Shown piece after piece: positions 1 through 10,735 of a stretch of 39,945 nucleotides of DNA. The stretch is from assembly GCA_910592005.1 (NCBI GenBank), contig CAJVPP010000219.1, forward strand, positions 1-39,945, written 5' to 3'. Source of the DNA: Funneliformis mosseae (taxonomy: Eukaryota; Glomeromycota; Glomeromycetes; Glomerales; Glomeraceae). The notes below the pieces were generated by a model. That model was not told where the DNA came from. It did not search any database and saw only the letters and a list, made by a program, of their open reading frames with translations. Position 1 is the first letter of the stretch. Every line of letters begins with the position of its first letter. Made by a program: the position numbers and the translations under genes.

Positions 1-160
1 TAAATATGTTATAAATGATAATAATGATATAAATAATAGAAATATAATAAATAATATATGTGTCCTATTTGGCAGATCTAGCAGATTTAGCAGATCTGGC
101 AGATCTGGCATATTTGGCATATATATCATATTTGATAGGTTCATCAATTTTTGCTAGTTT
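1..160 (-). repeat. Dispersed repeat with 9-bp minisatellite
   Basis: Positions 71-124 are six back-to-back 9-bp units of the form RGCAGATYT / GGCATATWT. The surrounding ~100-130 bp recur in opposite orientation at about 19630-19740, where only about three of the 9-bp units are present. Both copies share the blocks TCAAATATGATATATAT and ACATATATTATTTA. The repeat adjoins the LINE relic and may be its tail or a separate element. No coding is seen. Confidence 0.6.
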
Positions 161-164
161 CACC

Positions 165-880
165 GTGAAGAACCTTGAACATATATATGAAGATCATTAA
201 TATTTTTGATTAATTTGACAAAATCATAGGTATTAATGAAATTATTGTTAGTTATATAATCAATAAATCATTATAAATGTGAGAGATTATGAGATCTAGA
301 TAGGTTGGTATTAAAATCATTTAAAATAATAAGAAAAAAGTTGGCACGAATAGCTTTATCTATAAGAGTACACATCTGTTGAATTGTTTTTAATGAAATG
401 GTTTATTAAAACTAGACAGGTAAACATTAATAATATAGAATTTATTTTTGTTTTTGAGTTGAAAGTCAAGACAAAAATTCAATTAAAGTAAGATGAATGG
501 TGGAAAATATAGTCAGCAAGGTATTTTTTAATGAGGAATCCTATGCTAAAACTAAAGCGTCAAATATCTAAATTAATAGAAAAGAATGATACAAAATTGC
601 TATTACAAATCTTTTTGAAGGGAAAATATTTAAATGATATAGTAAAATTTATTTCTTGTAATGCAATAATGTCTAAATGATTTATAAAGTAAAGATCGAA
701 TAAAATTTATAAAATTTGTTGTTTGATTAAGTCTAATAAAAAACAAGTATTATGAGTTACAATATTTGTATTTTATAAGATTATTTGTTGAGTTCATATA
801 AATTGATTAAAAAAAGAGGTCAGGATGGGTAAAGCTAGAGCCATCTTTACTTTATTAATCCATACAGTGCTTAGTTTGAT
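165..880 (-). pseudogene. LINE ORF2 endonuclease domain, decayed fragment
   Basis: The minus strand reads, through many stops, as the N-terminal APE-type endonuclease (exonuclease-endonuclease-phosphatase fold) of a non-LTR retrotransposon. Recognisable pieces in order are LDIIALQEINF (metal-binding Glu block), a GFLIKKYLADYIFHHSSYF strand, FYIINVY-type strands, and LNDFNTNLSRSHN, which corresponds to the GDFN catalytic motif with Gly lost. In the living enzyme this domain nicks target DNA for target-primed reverse transcription. The reverse transcriptase that should follow is absent: the reading stops at the repeat near position 160. Stops fall where Gln or Trp codons are expected. The family is fairly sure; the exact boundaries are not. 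Confidence 0.6.
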
Positions 881-1039
881 TAATTGAGGAATAGGTATGC
901 TGAGTAATTTATTAGATTTTTTATATATGAATTTTTGAATGCGAGCTACTACTTCGAGTGCAGTGTTAAGCTTTTAATATTCTGTTTATTGTTTAGTTAT
1001 AGCTCCTTATTTTCTTGAGCAAGCCATTCAATTTTATTT

Positions 1040-2815
1040 TCATATTTTGTAATTTTTGATTCAGAAGTATTTACACTCTTTTCATACTGAGATTCATCAG
1101 TTTCCATGTCAGCTTTTCCTTGCTTTTGTTAAGAGCATTTAGTTCTGCAACTTTTTCAGAGATGAGTGTGAAGATATTTAAATAATGTTCAACAGTATTG
1201 AGATAATAAACTGTAAAGGTAAGATCATTATTCTAATTTAAGCATAATTTTTTTTACATCAGATAGTTTCCAATTAGATTGATTGTCTCTTTGTTATTTA
1301 AGTAATAGATAATTATCTTCTACTTGGTCAGACTAGGATTTATTAGATAAATTGAATCATTTAAGGACGAGTTGTAAGATTTATTATGGTTAAGCAGGGG
1401 TTTAAAGTGGGTAGGAATGACAGGAGGTTTGTCAGCAGAAGGTTTTATAAAATGAGTTTTGTTAGCAAATGATTAGGGATTCTTAGGATCAAAATGTACT
1501 CATCATCCTTGACAAAGATAGATCTAACTGGTTTAGAGAAAGCAGAATAATTTTTAAATTGAACAAAATTAAATCTTTGATATAAATTTTGTGTTTAACG
1601 ATCTTAGGATGCAGCACATTTCTTTTGACAGGAATAAGAGTCATGTTCAGACTCAGTATAATATGTACAAAGTTTTGTATCAGATTAAGTCTATACAAAT
1701 CATTTGTTATCTAATACTATTTGATCTACATTAATTGTGACATATAGATTTTGCTTTGATATTAAGTGAACAAAAGCATATTGAAAGTTTCAATAATTTA
1801 AACAGGCTTTAGGAATTATTCAAGTCATTGCGTTAACAGCTTTAGCAATAGATTCAAGTTTACAGCCAAAAGTATTCTTGGATAAGTTAGTAAGTTTGAG
1901 AGCAAATTTAGAGTAAAGATGAATTTCTTCAGTTGTGACTGTACAAGAATGCATACAAATAAGGTCTTTGAGAATGAATTGATCTTTAATCTTGTTAAAT
2001 GCAGTCATATTAGTGCTTTCTGCAAAAGAGATAGTGGCTTGTTGCCACAAGTTCTTGATAATTATAGAAAATCGTAGAACAGTTCAGTATTTGGCAAATA
2101 TCAATTGAATTTTGTACTCAAAGGTTGATATGGGGATCTCTGTTACCTTGATTGCTAATTCAGAATTAAACCTAAATAAGATAAGGTATTCAAGAGGTTT
2201 AATTTTATGTTTACCATTTTTGAAAATTTAGCATAGAATGCTTTATTAGTATTTAATTTGTAAAGAATCTAATTCAGACAATCTTTAGCATTTTTTTGCA
2301 GGTTTGTGCTTGATTGATACATTAATAAAGAAGGGGAAGTTTACGCTGTTAAATATTTTATAAGCATAGTTAATTTTTTCCTTATTTGATTTACTGGAAA
2401 GAAAAGTCTCAGCAGCACAGCAAATATAAAATGAAGAAGTATCATGAATGCATTTAAAAGAGAGGATATTGGAGGAAAAACCATTTTCTCTGAGTAAATT
2501 TTCTGAGGGTTATGCGCTTGATCTTCTTCCATAGTGTTAGTATCTTTGAAAGTGACAGGAGCTAAAAAATTATCAGTTGAAGTTTCGAGAGGGAGTCAAC
2601 TTCCATGTTTTTTTTGAAAGTAAAAAGCGACGTTTGAGTTGTTAATATTTTCAGTTTCAGTGAAACCAGGACAGTTAAGAATAGTGATAGTTTTCTTTTG
2701 AGGAGGTTCTGAAGACTTATTATTAATAGGCGAGTTAGGATGATTACGAGTGTTGCAAAAGTATTTTGGGTTATTATTAAATTTTTTTTTGTGTTTTTTC
2801 TATAGTATTTTTGAG
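1040..2815 (-). pseudogene. LINE ORF1 (RRM-like plus CCHC zinc knuckle), decayed
   Basis: One minus-strand frame can be followed across many stops from about 2815 to 1040. It holds a low-complexity N-terminal part rich in Asn, Pro and Ser (around 2560-2810), a long stretch including ATISFAESTNMTAFNK (about 2035), an RRM-like segment with FQYAFVHLISK (about 1770), and a zinc knuckle at 1628-1669. A Lys/Leu/Glu-rich coiled-coil-like tail lies near 1020-1200. The knuckle reads C-T-Y-Y-x4-H-x4-C, so the second Cys is now Tyr, and the Gly before His is now Glu. ORF1 proteins of this kind bind the element's RNA. Nearly all breaks are Gln to stop or Trp to stop. ORF2 follows downstream on the same strand, as expected for a LINE. 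I do not expect a functional product. Confidence 0.65.
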
Positions 2816-3488
2816 AGGAGTGGGAAAGAGTTTTTAATTAATCAGAAATCACATTATAATAAGTAAATAATTAACTAGAATAGTATGACATAATACAAAT
2901 TATCTGATATAACTAATAGGAAATACAGTTATATGGAATACAACATAACTTAGAAGTAATATAAGACTTAACTAGAAGAAAGTACAATAACATGAATATA
3001 TTATAATAGCCAAAATGTGATATAAAAACTTAAATGTTATATAATAACTAAGAAGTAATACGATAATCAGAAGTTATATATTAATTGAAAGGAAATATAA
3101 TAATCAAAATGTAATACAAATTAAATCATAAAATTTAGGATCATAAATACAGAAGTCATTAAAAAAAGAAAATAATTAAAGAACTCTTAGATGAAAAAGA
3201 AAAAAAAGAAGGAATTTGATGAATATGCATAAATATTATACAAAGATTCAAATGGAAGAAATCAACAAACTAAAACTATAGAATATTTATATAATATATA
3301 TTACTAAAAAAGAAAAGTAATAAAAATAATAAAGAGAAGATAGAAATATATGTGAATGCAAAAGAAAGAAGGAAATACTATGAGAATTAAAGAAATAGAA
3401 GAAAATGAAGTTAGTGAAGTAAAAAGAGAATATTCAAAAAATAGAAAATAATGATATCATAAGAATACATAATAATATATATTATTAC
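2816..3488. other. A-rich degenerate repeat tract, no gene
   Basis: This is low-complexity sequence with few C or T runs on the + strand from about 3120 to 3450. At 2870-3125 there is a loose tandem pattern of GAAGTAATAY and YAAAATGTRATA words spaced 20-40 bp apart. It lies between the LINE ORF1 and the Ty3 LTR and may be the LINE 5' region. No coding frame is visible. Confidence 0.45.
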
Positions 3489-4357
3489 CGTAAAATTCTT
3501 CAACTCAGGTCAATCACATTATCAAGTTTTTTACTTGAGATTACTAACTGTAGCTTACTGCAGTTAAGATGTTAAGATCTGCCTAACTCTTAACTTATCA
3601 AACCTACGCATTAAACTAAAACAAATTTATCAAGTATGAAGACTTAAAAGATAAGATTATAAACAATTTAATTAAAGAATTCAAATGATAATCTCAATTA
3701 GAAATAATATATAGGAATCATATTAGACTATATGAAGACACGAAGAAACAGAAAGATATAAATTTTAAATAATTCTTTTATTAATATTGAAACTCAATTG
3801 TTAATCTGTAAAAGAGTTAATTTACAATATAAGCAAAAAGTTTATCTATTTATACAAATTTTTTTTTGCTACAGCTAACTATTTACTATACTATAAACTA
3901 ATTAATTTGGTAAATAAAATATAAGTAAAATAAAAATATGAAAAATAATAAAAATATAAAATATAATAAAAATAATAACAGAAATTAGAATTATTCTCTC
4001 AATTTTCTTTAAAAATGCTGTTAATTAAATGCTTTATTTATTTAGTAATCGCTTTACTTTTTGCCAAAATTGCTCTCTCAATTCTGCTTTCCGATTAGCT
4101 AAAAGTTGGCTTAAAGTTTGCCAAGCTTGATTTCTTTCAGTATTAAAAAAAAGTATAACATTAAATATTTTTAGACTTTATTTAATTTGTAAAATTAAGA
4201 TTATTCTCAGTATTTGGAAGATCTGTAGAATTTTATAGATTCTCCATATTTTTAGAATTCGCAAAATTCCCAGTATTTTTAGAATTCTGGATTAGAAGAT
4301 CATTATACTGCATCATTTACATAACTTCATTATAATTGATCAATTGTTCTGTTAACA
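3489..4357 (-). repeat. LTR, 3' copy of the Ty3 element
   Basis: The first ~300 bp align with 15231-15535 (shared blocks ATTCTTCAACTCAG, AAGATCTGC, ATCAAGTATGAAGACTT), and the last ~100 bp align with 15540-15631 (GATCATTATACTGC, CAATTGTT, ending ACA). The middle, about 3795-4260, has no counterpart in the other LTR. That copy has lost it, or this copy gained ~465 bp. The ends read CG...ACA, and the partner has TG...ACA. Confidence 0.85.
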
Positions 4358-5330
4358 ATCCTTCCCTTACTTGAATTTGAACATCGTAGTAAAAAATAAT
4401 TTCATCCTTGAAATCAAGTTCTGGATTTCAATTTTTGTGAGATATTTCATTTACGTGATCGTTAATATTTGGTTTTAAGCAATTGAGTTATTCCAATTTC
4501 TGAAAATAAAATAAAGTTTTATTTAATACTTCATACTGGTATGAGCTTAAAACTAATTTACTCTTTTATAATCTACATTTTCTAACGAGTCTAAAAGTTC
4601 TTCAATAAAATACATATTTATTAATATTTTAAATCTATTCTTCAAGTTCTTGCAACATCAGAATTGCTGTTGCAATTTTTGAGCTTTAGTTCAAGGATTA
4701 TCCATTTTGTGATAAGGTTTATTCCATTTAGATACAAAGGTGGATTCCAATTGAATAAGATTGTTGAAAAGATTTTTTATTTTATGCTAATTTTTTAGGA
4801 ATTTGAGATCTATTTATATTTGTTGAAAATTCTTACTTATATAATCACTACCATTGGTTTCTATGATTATTGATCATGATATAATTTTAGTAGATCACAT
4901 TGACTGGTTTGGCAAAGAGGTATCTATCTATTTCTCTTAGACAATAAGATCCATTTATCAAAATCTTATGAATTTGATAAAGTTCTTTTCATTTTGATTC
5001 TAGCTTTCTAGAGAATTGATTAATTCATGCAGCATCATAGTACAAAACTTTTTGTCCTATATCAAATGACATTAGCTTAACCAAATATTTGTCATGTGCT
5101 ATCTTTTGTTTGTTCTTTATAGCAATCATTGTTTATTTTGCTTTTATTCTAATGTCAAGCAATTTCTCTAAAATTTGTCGAATTCTATTAATCAAATTTT
5201 TATTTTCTTGATTAGTATGATCATTAAAGTATAATTTTGCTTTATATCCATATATTAATAGAAAAGATATCATTTTAGTAGTTGATTATTGAGCAGTTCA
5301 ATATGCAAATAATATGAAAGCTATGTGTAA
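4358..5330 (-). pseudogene. Integrase C-terminus with GPY/F-like module, then 3' untranslated part
   Basis: Downstream of the integrase core the minus strand reads, through stops, as a basic, Lys- and Gln-rich region (AHDKYLVKLMSFDIGQKVL, about 5040-5100), then KELYQIHKI and INGSY near 4930-4995. This corresponds to the GPY/F module found after the integrase core of chromovirus-type Ty3 elements, with Gly-Pro changed to Glu-Leu. Below about 4850 the reading fades into AT-rich sequence that leads to the LTR. The module normally helps integrase bind target chromatin or DNA. The assignment rests on position and the short motif only. Confidence 0.5.
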
Positions 5331-5950
5331 ATCTTATTCAATTTGTTCTTCTATAATTTTCACTAGAGATTCTTTTAAGATTTTATTGAGCCTTTTCACT
5401 TGTCTATTAGGTTGTAGGTGATAGGACATAGAGTTACGATGCTTAATTTTAAATTTATCTATTAATTCCTTTATCATGATATTTTTGAAGTGAATGTCTT
5501 GATCTGATAAAATTTTCATAGGCTATCTATTTCTATAAATAATATCTTCATAGATAAAGAGAGTAACTTGGCTAGCAGTAGCTTCAGTAACAGCTCTTGC
5601 TTTTGGTCATTTTGTAAATATGTTAATAGCTATAATAATATATTAATTCTCTTAAGAAGTTATAGGTAAAGGTCCAATAAAATTAATTTCTATTTAATAG
5701 AAAGGGTTATGAAATAGTATAGGATGTAATTCGTTATTTTTGCTTGGTCCTTCTTTTTATTAGTAAGAGTTACATATTTTAACATATTCCTCAATATCTT
5801 CGTACATTTATAACTAATAATATTGTATTCTAATTTTGTTAAACATTATTTCTTGTCTAAAATATCCAGTTATTGGATCATTATATATCATATAAAGAAT
5901 AGGCTCTAATTTATATTGCTTAAGAACTTTAATAGTTGTCTAGGTCTTTT
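5331..5950 (-). pseudogene. Ty3 integrase catalytic core, decayed
   Basis: The core reads IEINFIGPLP near 5664-5693 (normally I-x-x-D-F-x-G-P-L), FTKWPKARAVTEATA near 5590-5625, ILSDQDIHF near 5490-5520 and SYHLQPNRQVKRLN near 5385-5430. In active enzymes these blocks carry the D, D and E catalytic residues. Here the first Asp is Asn (codon around 5682), the second is kept, and the Glu of the last block is Lys. The neighbouring Gly, Thr and Pro residues are also changed in the G-to-A or C-to-T direction. A partial Cys-containing zinc-binding region (VKICNSY) precedes it at about 5770. It would have joined element DNA to the host chromosome, but the triad N-D-K should be dead. Confidence 0.85.
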
Positions 5951-7084
5951 TCTATCAAAATGATGTAATTTTGAATTTTGGATTGTAAAAATTTTGTTAT
6001 ATTAGTAAATCTTTTCTTCTCTTTATTAGTTTGAATATGATCAGGATATTTGTAATAAGTTAAATATTGCTGGATATCAAAATATTATTGTATATCCATA
6101 TTGAATAATGGGCTATAAGTCACACTGTTTAAATTTACGCTTTCACTCAATTATAATAATAAAATATATAAGACTTTCACTCACTAGATGCTATTTAACT
6201 AGTTTAAAAATATAAATAAAATATGAAATAATAATTTGAAAATAAACATAAATTACGTTATAATAAAATATAATTAAAAATCTAAGTTAGGAATTGTAAT
6301 TCAACTAAAAACAGAAGTAATAAGAGATTCATAATTATCAAATAATTCATCTAATTCTTCTTGTATCTATTCATCAAGATTTTGATTATAATATGCTTTT
6401 CAATGAATTTTGTTTTATTATTATATTACTTCTGATATTTTCTAAAATATTTCATTAACTAAATCTTCAAGTTTTATTTTAGAATGAAGTTGTTCTAATC
6501 CATCTCTAATGATATAATTATGTTCTAATTCAATTATAATGATCTTTTCACAAAGAGTACAATTGACTGAATAATCTTATCTAGTTTTAACTAGAGCATT
6601 ATTTTTCATTTGTTTAATAGTGACTTGTTTAAATTTGGTGGTTTGTAAATAGATATCATGCATATCCTATCTTCAATCATATTCTTTTCTATTGAGAATA
6701 GATTTTTCTTCTTCTGAGCTATAGTTTAATTTAGAATTACTATCACTATATGAATATTAGTATATATTCTCTTTATTTGATCCTGAGAATGAATAGCTTT
6801 CTTCATTGATAATCAGAAAATTTAGGTACTCCTTATTACATTTGCATAAAGTATTTTCATTTAAAGTAAAAATACAATTGCCATAAGAGTTCATACAGTG
6901 AAAATTATTTTTATAATACTAATAGAAATAGTGATCAGTTTTTTTAAAGGAGTATGTGCTTCTTCTGTAATTACGATTATTAGTCAATCCATTCTATTGC
7001 CATTTGGCTTAACATTCTGATATATTGAGTGCTGAGAAATATATTTAAATTCAGTTTAAATTATTGATTGTGTCTTCATCTCAG
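5951..7084 (-). pseudogene. Ty3 pol linker between RNase H and integrase, eroded
   Basis: The stretch lies between recognisable RNase H and integrase blocks. It is full of stops in all frames. On the minus strand it has acidic, Ser/Glu-rich patches near 6700-6800 (many TTC and TCT codons on the + strand, hence Glu) and a basic hydrophobic part near 6000-6100. No independent gene is visible. I read it as the spacer and N-terminal zinc region of the integrase, too decayed for a motif call. Confidence 0.45.
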
Positions 7085-7500
7085 TCACAAGTTTCAATCA
7101 TATTGATAGATACTAATCTAAAAAAGACATCAGCATTTTGATGTTTGTTTTCTACTCTATATTTGATTATAAAATCATATCCTTGTAAGAATAAGGCCTA
7201 TCTTGTTATACATTCTTTAAGATGTTTAGTAGTTAATAATCATCTAAGAGCAGAATGATTAGTGACTACTTCAAATAGTTTGTATCATAAGTAATGATCA
7301 AAATATTTAATGGCCCATCTCATAGCTAAACATTTTTTTTTTGTGGTAATATATTTTAATTCCAGGTCAGATAATTTTTGATTGGCAAAAACAATTGGAT
7401 GTTTAGCATCTTGATCATCTTTTTAGATGAGAATAGTGCCTAATCTTTTATCAGAAACATTAGTTTGTAATATAAAAACTTTTCTAAGATCAGGATAGGC
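7085..7500 (-). pseudogene. Ty3 RNase H domain, decayed
   Basis: One frame carries TNVSDKRLGTILI, HPIVFANQKL, KKCLAMRWAIKYFDHYL, VVTNHSALR followed by a stop where Trp is expected, ALFLQGYDFIIKYR and NKHQNADVFFRL. These are the successive blocks of the Ty3 RNase H, which removes RNA from the RNA:DNA hybrid. Catalytic-type Asp residues in T-D-A-S and V-T-D-H are now Asn. Trp codons became stops, and Gly and Ser positions changed. It follows the reverse transcriptase directly and leads to the integrase region about 1.1 kb further on. Confidence 0.85.
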
Positions 7501-7635
7501 TAAGACAGGTGTTTTTATTAATTTTTATTTTAAAGTATTAAATGAATCCTAATATTGATTAATCTAATTCTATTCTTTGTTTTAGTTAAATCGTATAAAG
7601 GTCCTACGATTTTTGCAAAATTTTGAATAAAGCGT

Positions 7636-8358
7636 TGTTACGTTGGGTTTTGTAACTTCAAATAAAATCTCAAAAGGAGTAAATAAACTAAGACAATTAC
7701 TTAAGGAATTACAGGTGAGGATCTACAATAACGTCAAAGAATTATTCTCAATAATAAACACGTAAGATAAACACAAAATAAACACGAAATAAACTCAAAG
7801 ATATTTCAGAGATTATGCTTTAGAGACTCTAAGTTAATACAGCGAATTAATACAATATCATATAATAAGTGTACTAACAATATTTAAAGGGATTGCACGA
7901 ATGTAAAAGGTCACAGATAAGTTATAACTGTTTTAATGGGTTTGCGAAAAATAAGTTTTATACTTGGTTAATTATATTCTTTATTGATATAATATATAAG
8001 TTCGGTACCTAAAAGATTAATATCTTGTCAGTTCTGAGACTAAAAAAAAATACAGAGATATTTATACATGTTGAATAAATAATAAAATAAACTAAACTAA
8101 ATATATCAAAGAAAATAAAGTTACTATTTCGTTAGGCAATAAAGTTGCCATATCAATAAAATTGCCAGATCTACAGGCAACTAAATGGACATCTATGATT
8201 TACGTGATTATCAAAGGCAATAAAATTGACATCTAATGATTTACATAATTGATCGACGGCAATAAAATGGACAAAATAATCTTCATAGAAGATCTACATG
8301 GCAATAAAATTGACTTCCTATACTACCAATTAAATCTATCTAAAATTTTACCCATCAC
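7636..8358. mobile_element. 723-bp LTR-like insertion (probable solo LTR) in the RT
   Basis: The reverse transcriptase frame continues cleanly once this block is removed. It is flanked by the 5-bp duplication AGCGT at 7631-7635 and 8359-8363. It begins TGTTACG and ends CATCAC(A), close to the TG...CA ends of LTRs, and it holds no coding frame. Its right third contains a ~41-bp tandem repeat (8135-8320). A 5-bp duplication and TG start fit a solo LTR left by recombination between two LTRs. A non-autonomous TRIM-like element is the alternative. Confidence 0.7.
8135..8320. repeat. Tandem repeat, ~41-bp period, GGCAATAAAATTGACA core
   Basis: The core appears at about 8135, 8176, 8216, 8258 and 8300, spaced 40-42 bp, with an extra partial copy at 8152. 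The first core, GGCAATAAAGTTGCC, is an inverted repeat (GGCAA/TTGCC). The linkers share TCTATGATTTAC-like text. It sits inside the LTR-like insertion, where such repeats are often promoter or enhancer sequence, but that role is only inferred. Confidence 0.75.
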
Positions 8359-9659
8359 AGCGTCAATAGTAAGAGAATAATCTTAAAGCCATTTTAATTT
8401 CTTTTGGTGTTTTAGACATAGGTAAGTTTTTTATAGTTTACAACTTTTTAGAATCTGGTTTAATACTATTACTTCCTACAATATGTCCTAAATATTTTAA
8501 TTCATGTAGAGCAAAAGAGCATTTTTCCAATTTGATTTTAAGATTCGCTTTTGTAGTTTTTCTATTACTAATTGTAAGTGTTTGCAATGATTTTGAAATG
8601 TAGTGGAATAGATTATAATATTGTCTAAGTATACTGTACAAAAGTTTCTGATGAGTTGATGTAATACTTTATTCATTAGATGTTAAAAGGTGGCTGATGC
8701 ATTTTCAAACTGAAGAGTATGACTATAAATTCATATAATCCAGAGGGATTAATAAATGCAGTTTTCTGTCTATCTTTTAGATCTATTTCAACTTGCTAAT
8801 ATTTACTATCAAGGTCTAGAGCTGTGATAGTATTTAGCAGTTTGAAAACTTTCTAATTGATCTTGTATATGAGGAATAAGATAACTATCAGTAATAGTTA
8901 CATTATTTAGAAAATGATAGTTGATGCAAATTCTCAAATCTCCAGTTTTCTTTAAAACTATAATGACAGATAAAGTTCATAGACTTTTAAAGGGTTGTAT
9001 AATACCTTTTTCTAATATTTTTTCAATTTCTTTTTCAAGAAATTTTTTTTAATAGCATTTAATCGATATGAGTGTTAAGCGATTGGTTTAGTATTTAGTT
9101 GTAAAGATATTTGATGACTAATATATAAAATTTGTTCAATATCAGTTTTACTAGTAGAAATTACTTCCTTAAATAATAATGAGATAATATGTTTTTATTT
9201 AGAGTTTAAAGAAGTTTTTTTTTCAGCTAGATATAATTCTTGAACATTAAAGATGTCATCATACGAATTATAAGGGTATTTGATTTATTTTAATTCATCT
9301 TATTCAATAGAGTAATTTGAATCAGTTTTTCAATAATATCAAAAAGATATCATCCTCTAGTTCAATGCTATAAAGGTCAGTTTCTCTTAAAAGTTTATCT
9401 TCATATTCTTCTGAATTTTCATCATCTATTGAGGTAGATAAAATTCTAAAGAAGAGTTGATGTTCTTCTATGTATTTTATAAGTGATTCAACAAGTTGGT
9501 TATTAATTTTTAATCTAATTTTATCTTAATCAAAGAACGTTCTAATATTGAAAGTTTTGAACTAATTAATTTCTAATAATAGAGTATCTTAAAATGATTC
9601 AATGAGTTGAAGATTGACTGTAAATTAAGCATCTTGAATAATTAATAGTGTTTTGTAAT

Positions 9660-9850
9660 TATTCCTAAAGATCTTTTCATTGACCATCTGCAGTAATAAT
9701 TATAATATTAGAAACTTTATGAGGTTTTAACTTCAATTTGTCTATAAGAGTAGTAAAAATAATATAAGCAGCGATTTCTAAGTTTAAGATTGCTTTAATT
9801 GAATTTATTTTGTATTTAAGTATACATCTTGCTGTGGTATATTTGTTATT
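9660..9850 (-). pseudogene. Ty3 aspartic protease, decayed active site
   Basis: The frame reads ARCILKYKINSIKAILNLEIAAYII, continuing TLIDKLKLKPHKV and IIITADGQ. This matches the retropepsin layout: a hydrophobic strand, the D-S-G-A active-site loop, then a flap-like A-D-G-Q block. The loop is now N-L-E-I (codons at about 9773-9784): Asp to Asn, Ser to Leu and Gly to Glu, each a G-to-A or C-to-T change. The protease would have cut the Gag-Pol polyprotein. It lies between the zinc-knuckle end of gag and the reverse transcriptase. Confidence 0.7.
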
Positions 9851-10670
9851 ATTATTGACATGAGTTTGAGCTAAGTTAATATTAATGTCTTTTTCAATTC
9901 TTTCAATTTTACCTTTAATTATTTACGATATTGAGGATTTTTAAGAAGTTGTCTAAATATTACATAAGCGTCATATCTTTTTAAATCTTAGACTATGTTA
10001 TATTCTTGTTTTTAATGTAGTTGCAAAAAATTTTATGTAAGTTAAATATAAGATTTAATGGCAATTAAGATGTACATTTTCTATTTCAGCTTGAGATTCT
10101 GATGAGCTACAAAAATTTCTTCTTCTTCTTCATAATTAAAGCAAATTAAGTGTTTTTGAGTATATCTATTATTATTTATATTACTATTATTATACAACCT
10201 TTATTCAAATTTATGCTGGTGATTTTGAGTTTTTACTAAATTTGCTGAAATTTGAGCTACTTGTTATTGAAGAAGTTCAACTTGATTAGCTATTATTTGT
10301 TATTGTTGAATAGGTTGAGCCATAGAAAATCCTGTTTCAATTTCTTTAGCTTTTTAGATAGCAGTATCCAAATTATTAAGGTTATGTCTTATAACTATAG
10401 TCATAAGTTGTAGTTGTAATTCTTGCATAAACTTTCTAATTTTATAATCTTATCCAAAATTTTTCATAAGATCAACTCTACTTATTAAAGTTTTGAATTT
10501 TAGAGCATATTCACTAACTGTTGATTAAGTAGTTGTTAAAGCATTTCTAATTCTAACATTCACTTATTTTTCATTATAGTATTAGCAAATTGTCAAGTGA
10601 ATTGAGATATAAAACTGGTATGGTGGTTATCACCTATAATCAACACAGTCCGAAATTTCAAAATAGCGAT

Positions 10671-10700
10671 AATCACGTGATTTTATATTATTTCACGTGA
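10671..10700. promoter_or_regulatory. Twin CACGTG palindromes near transposon end
   Basis: CACGTG occurs at 10674-10679 and 10694-10699, exactly 20 bp apart, just inside the left terminal inverted repeat and beyond the transposase stop. CACGTG is the E-box/CBF1 core. Spacing of two helical turns would suit paired binding. A role is inferred only. Confidence 0.3.
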
Positions 10701-10735
10701 CTTTGTAAATCAAAACGCGCTTTATTAATTTATTT

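Larger units (their letters stand above)
7555..9100 (-). pseudogene. Ty3 reverse transcriptase, decayed and split by an insertion
   Basis: On the minus strand the pieces run ALDLDSKY-stop-QVEIDL (about 8810), KTAFINPSGLYEF (about 8740), VYLDNIIIYS (about 8610-8640), LKIKLEKCSFALHELKYLG (about 8490-8560), HIVGSNSIKPD (about 8455-8490) and KTPKEIKMALRLFSYY (about 8370-8420). The frame resumes beyond the insert as RFIQNFAKIVGPLYDLTK (about 7580-7635). The signature Y-x-D-D is now Y-L-D-N (8620-8631), which should abolish polymerisation. The insertion falls inside the connection-region motif YYRRFI. At least one frameshift lies near 8650-8700. This enzyme copied the element's RNA into DNA. Confidence 0.9.
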
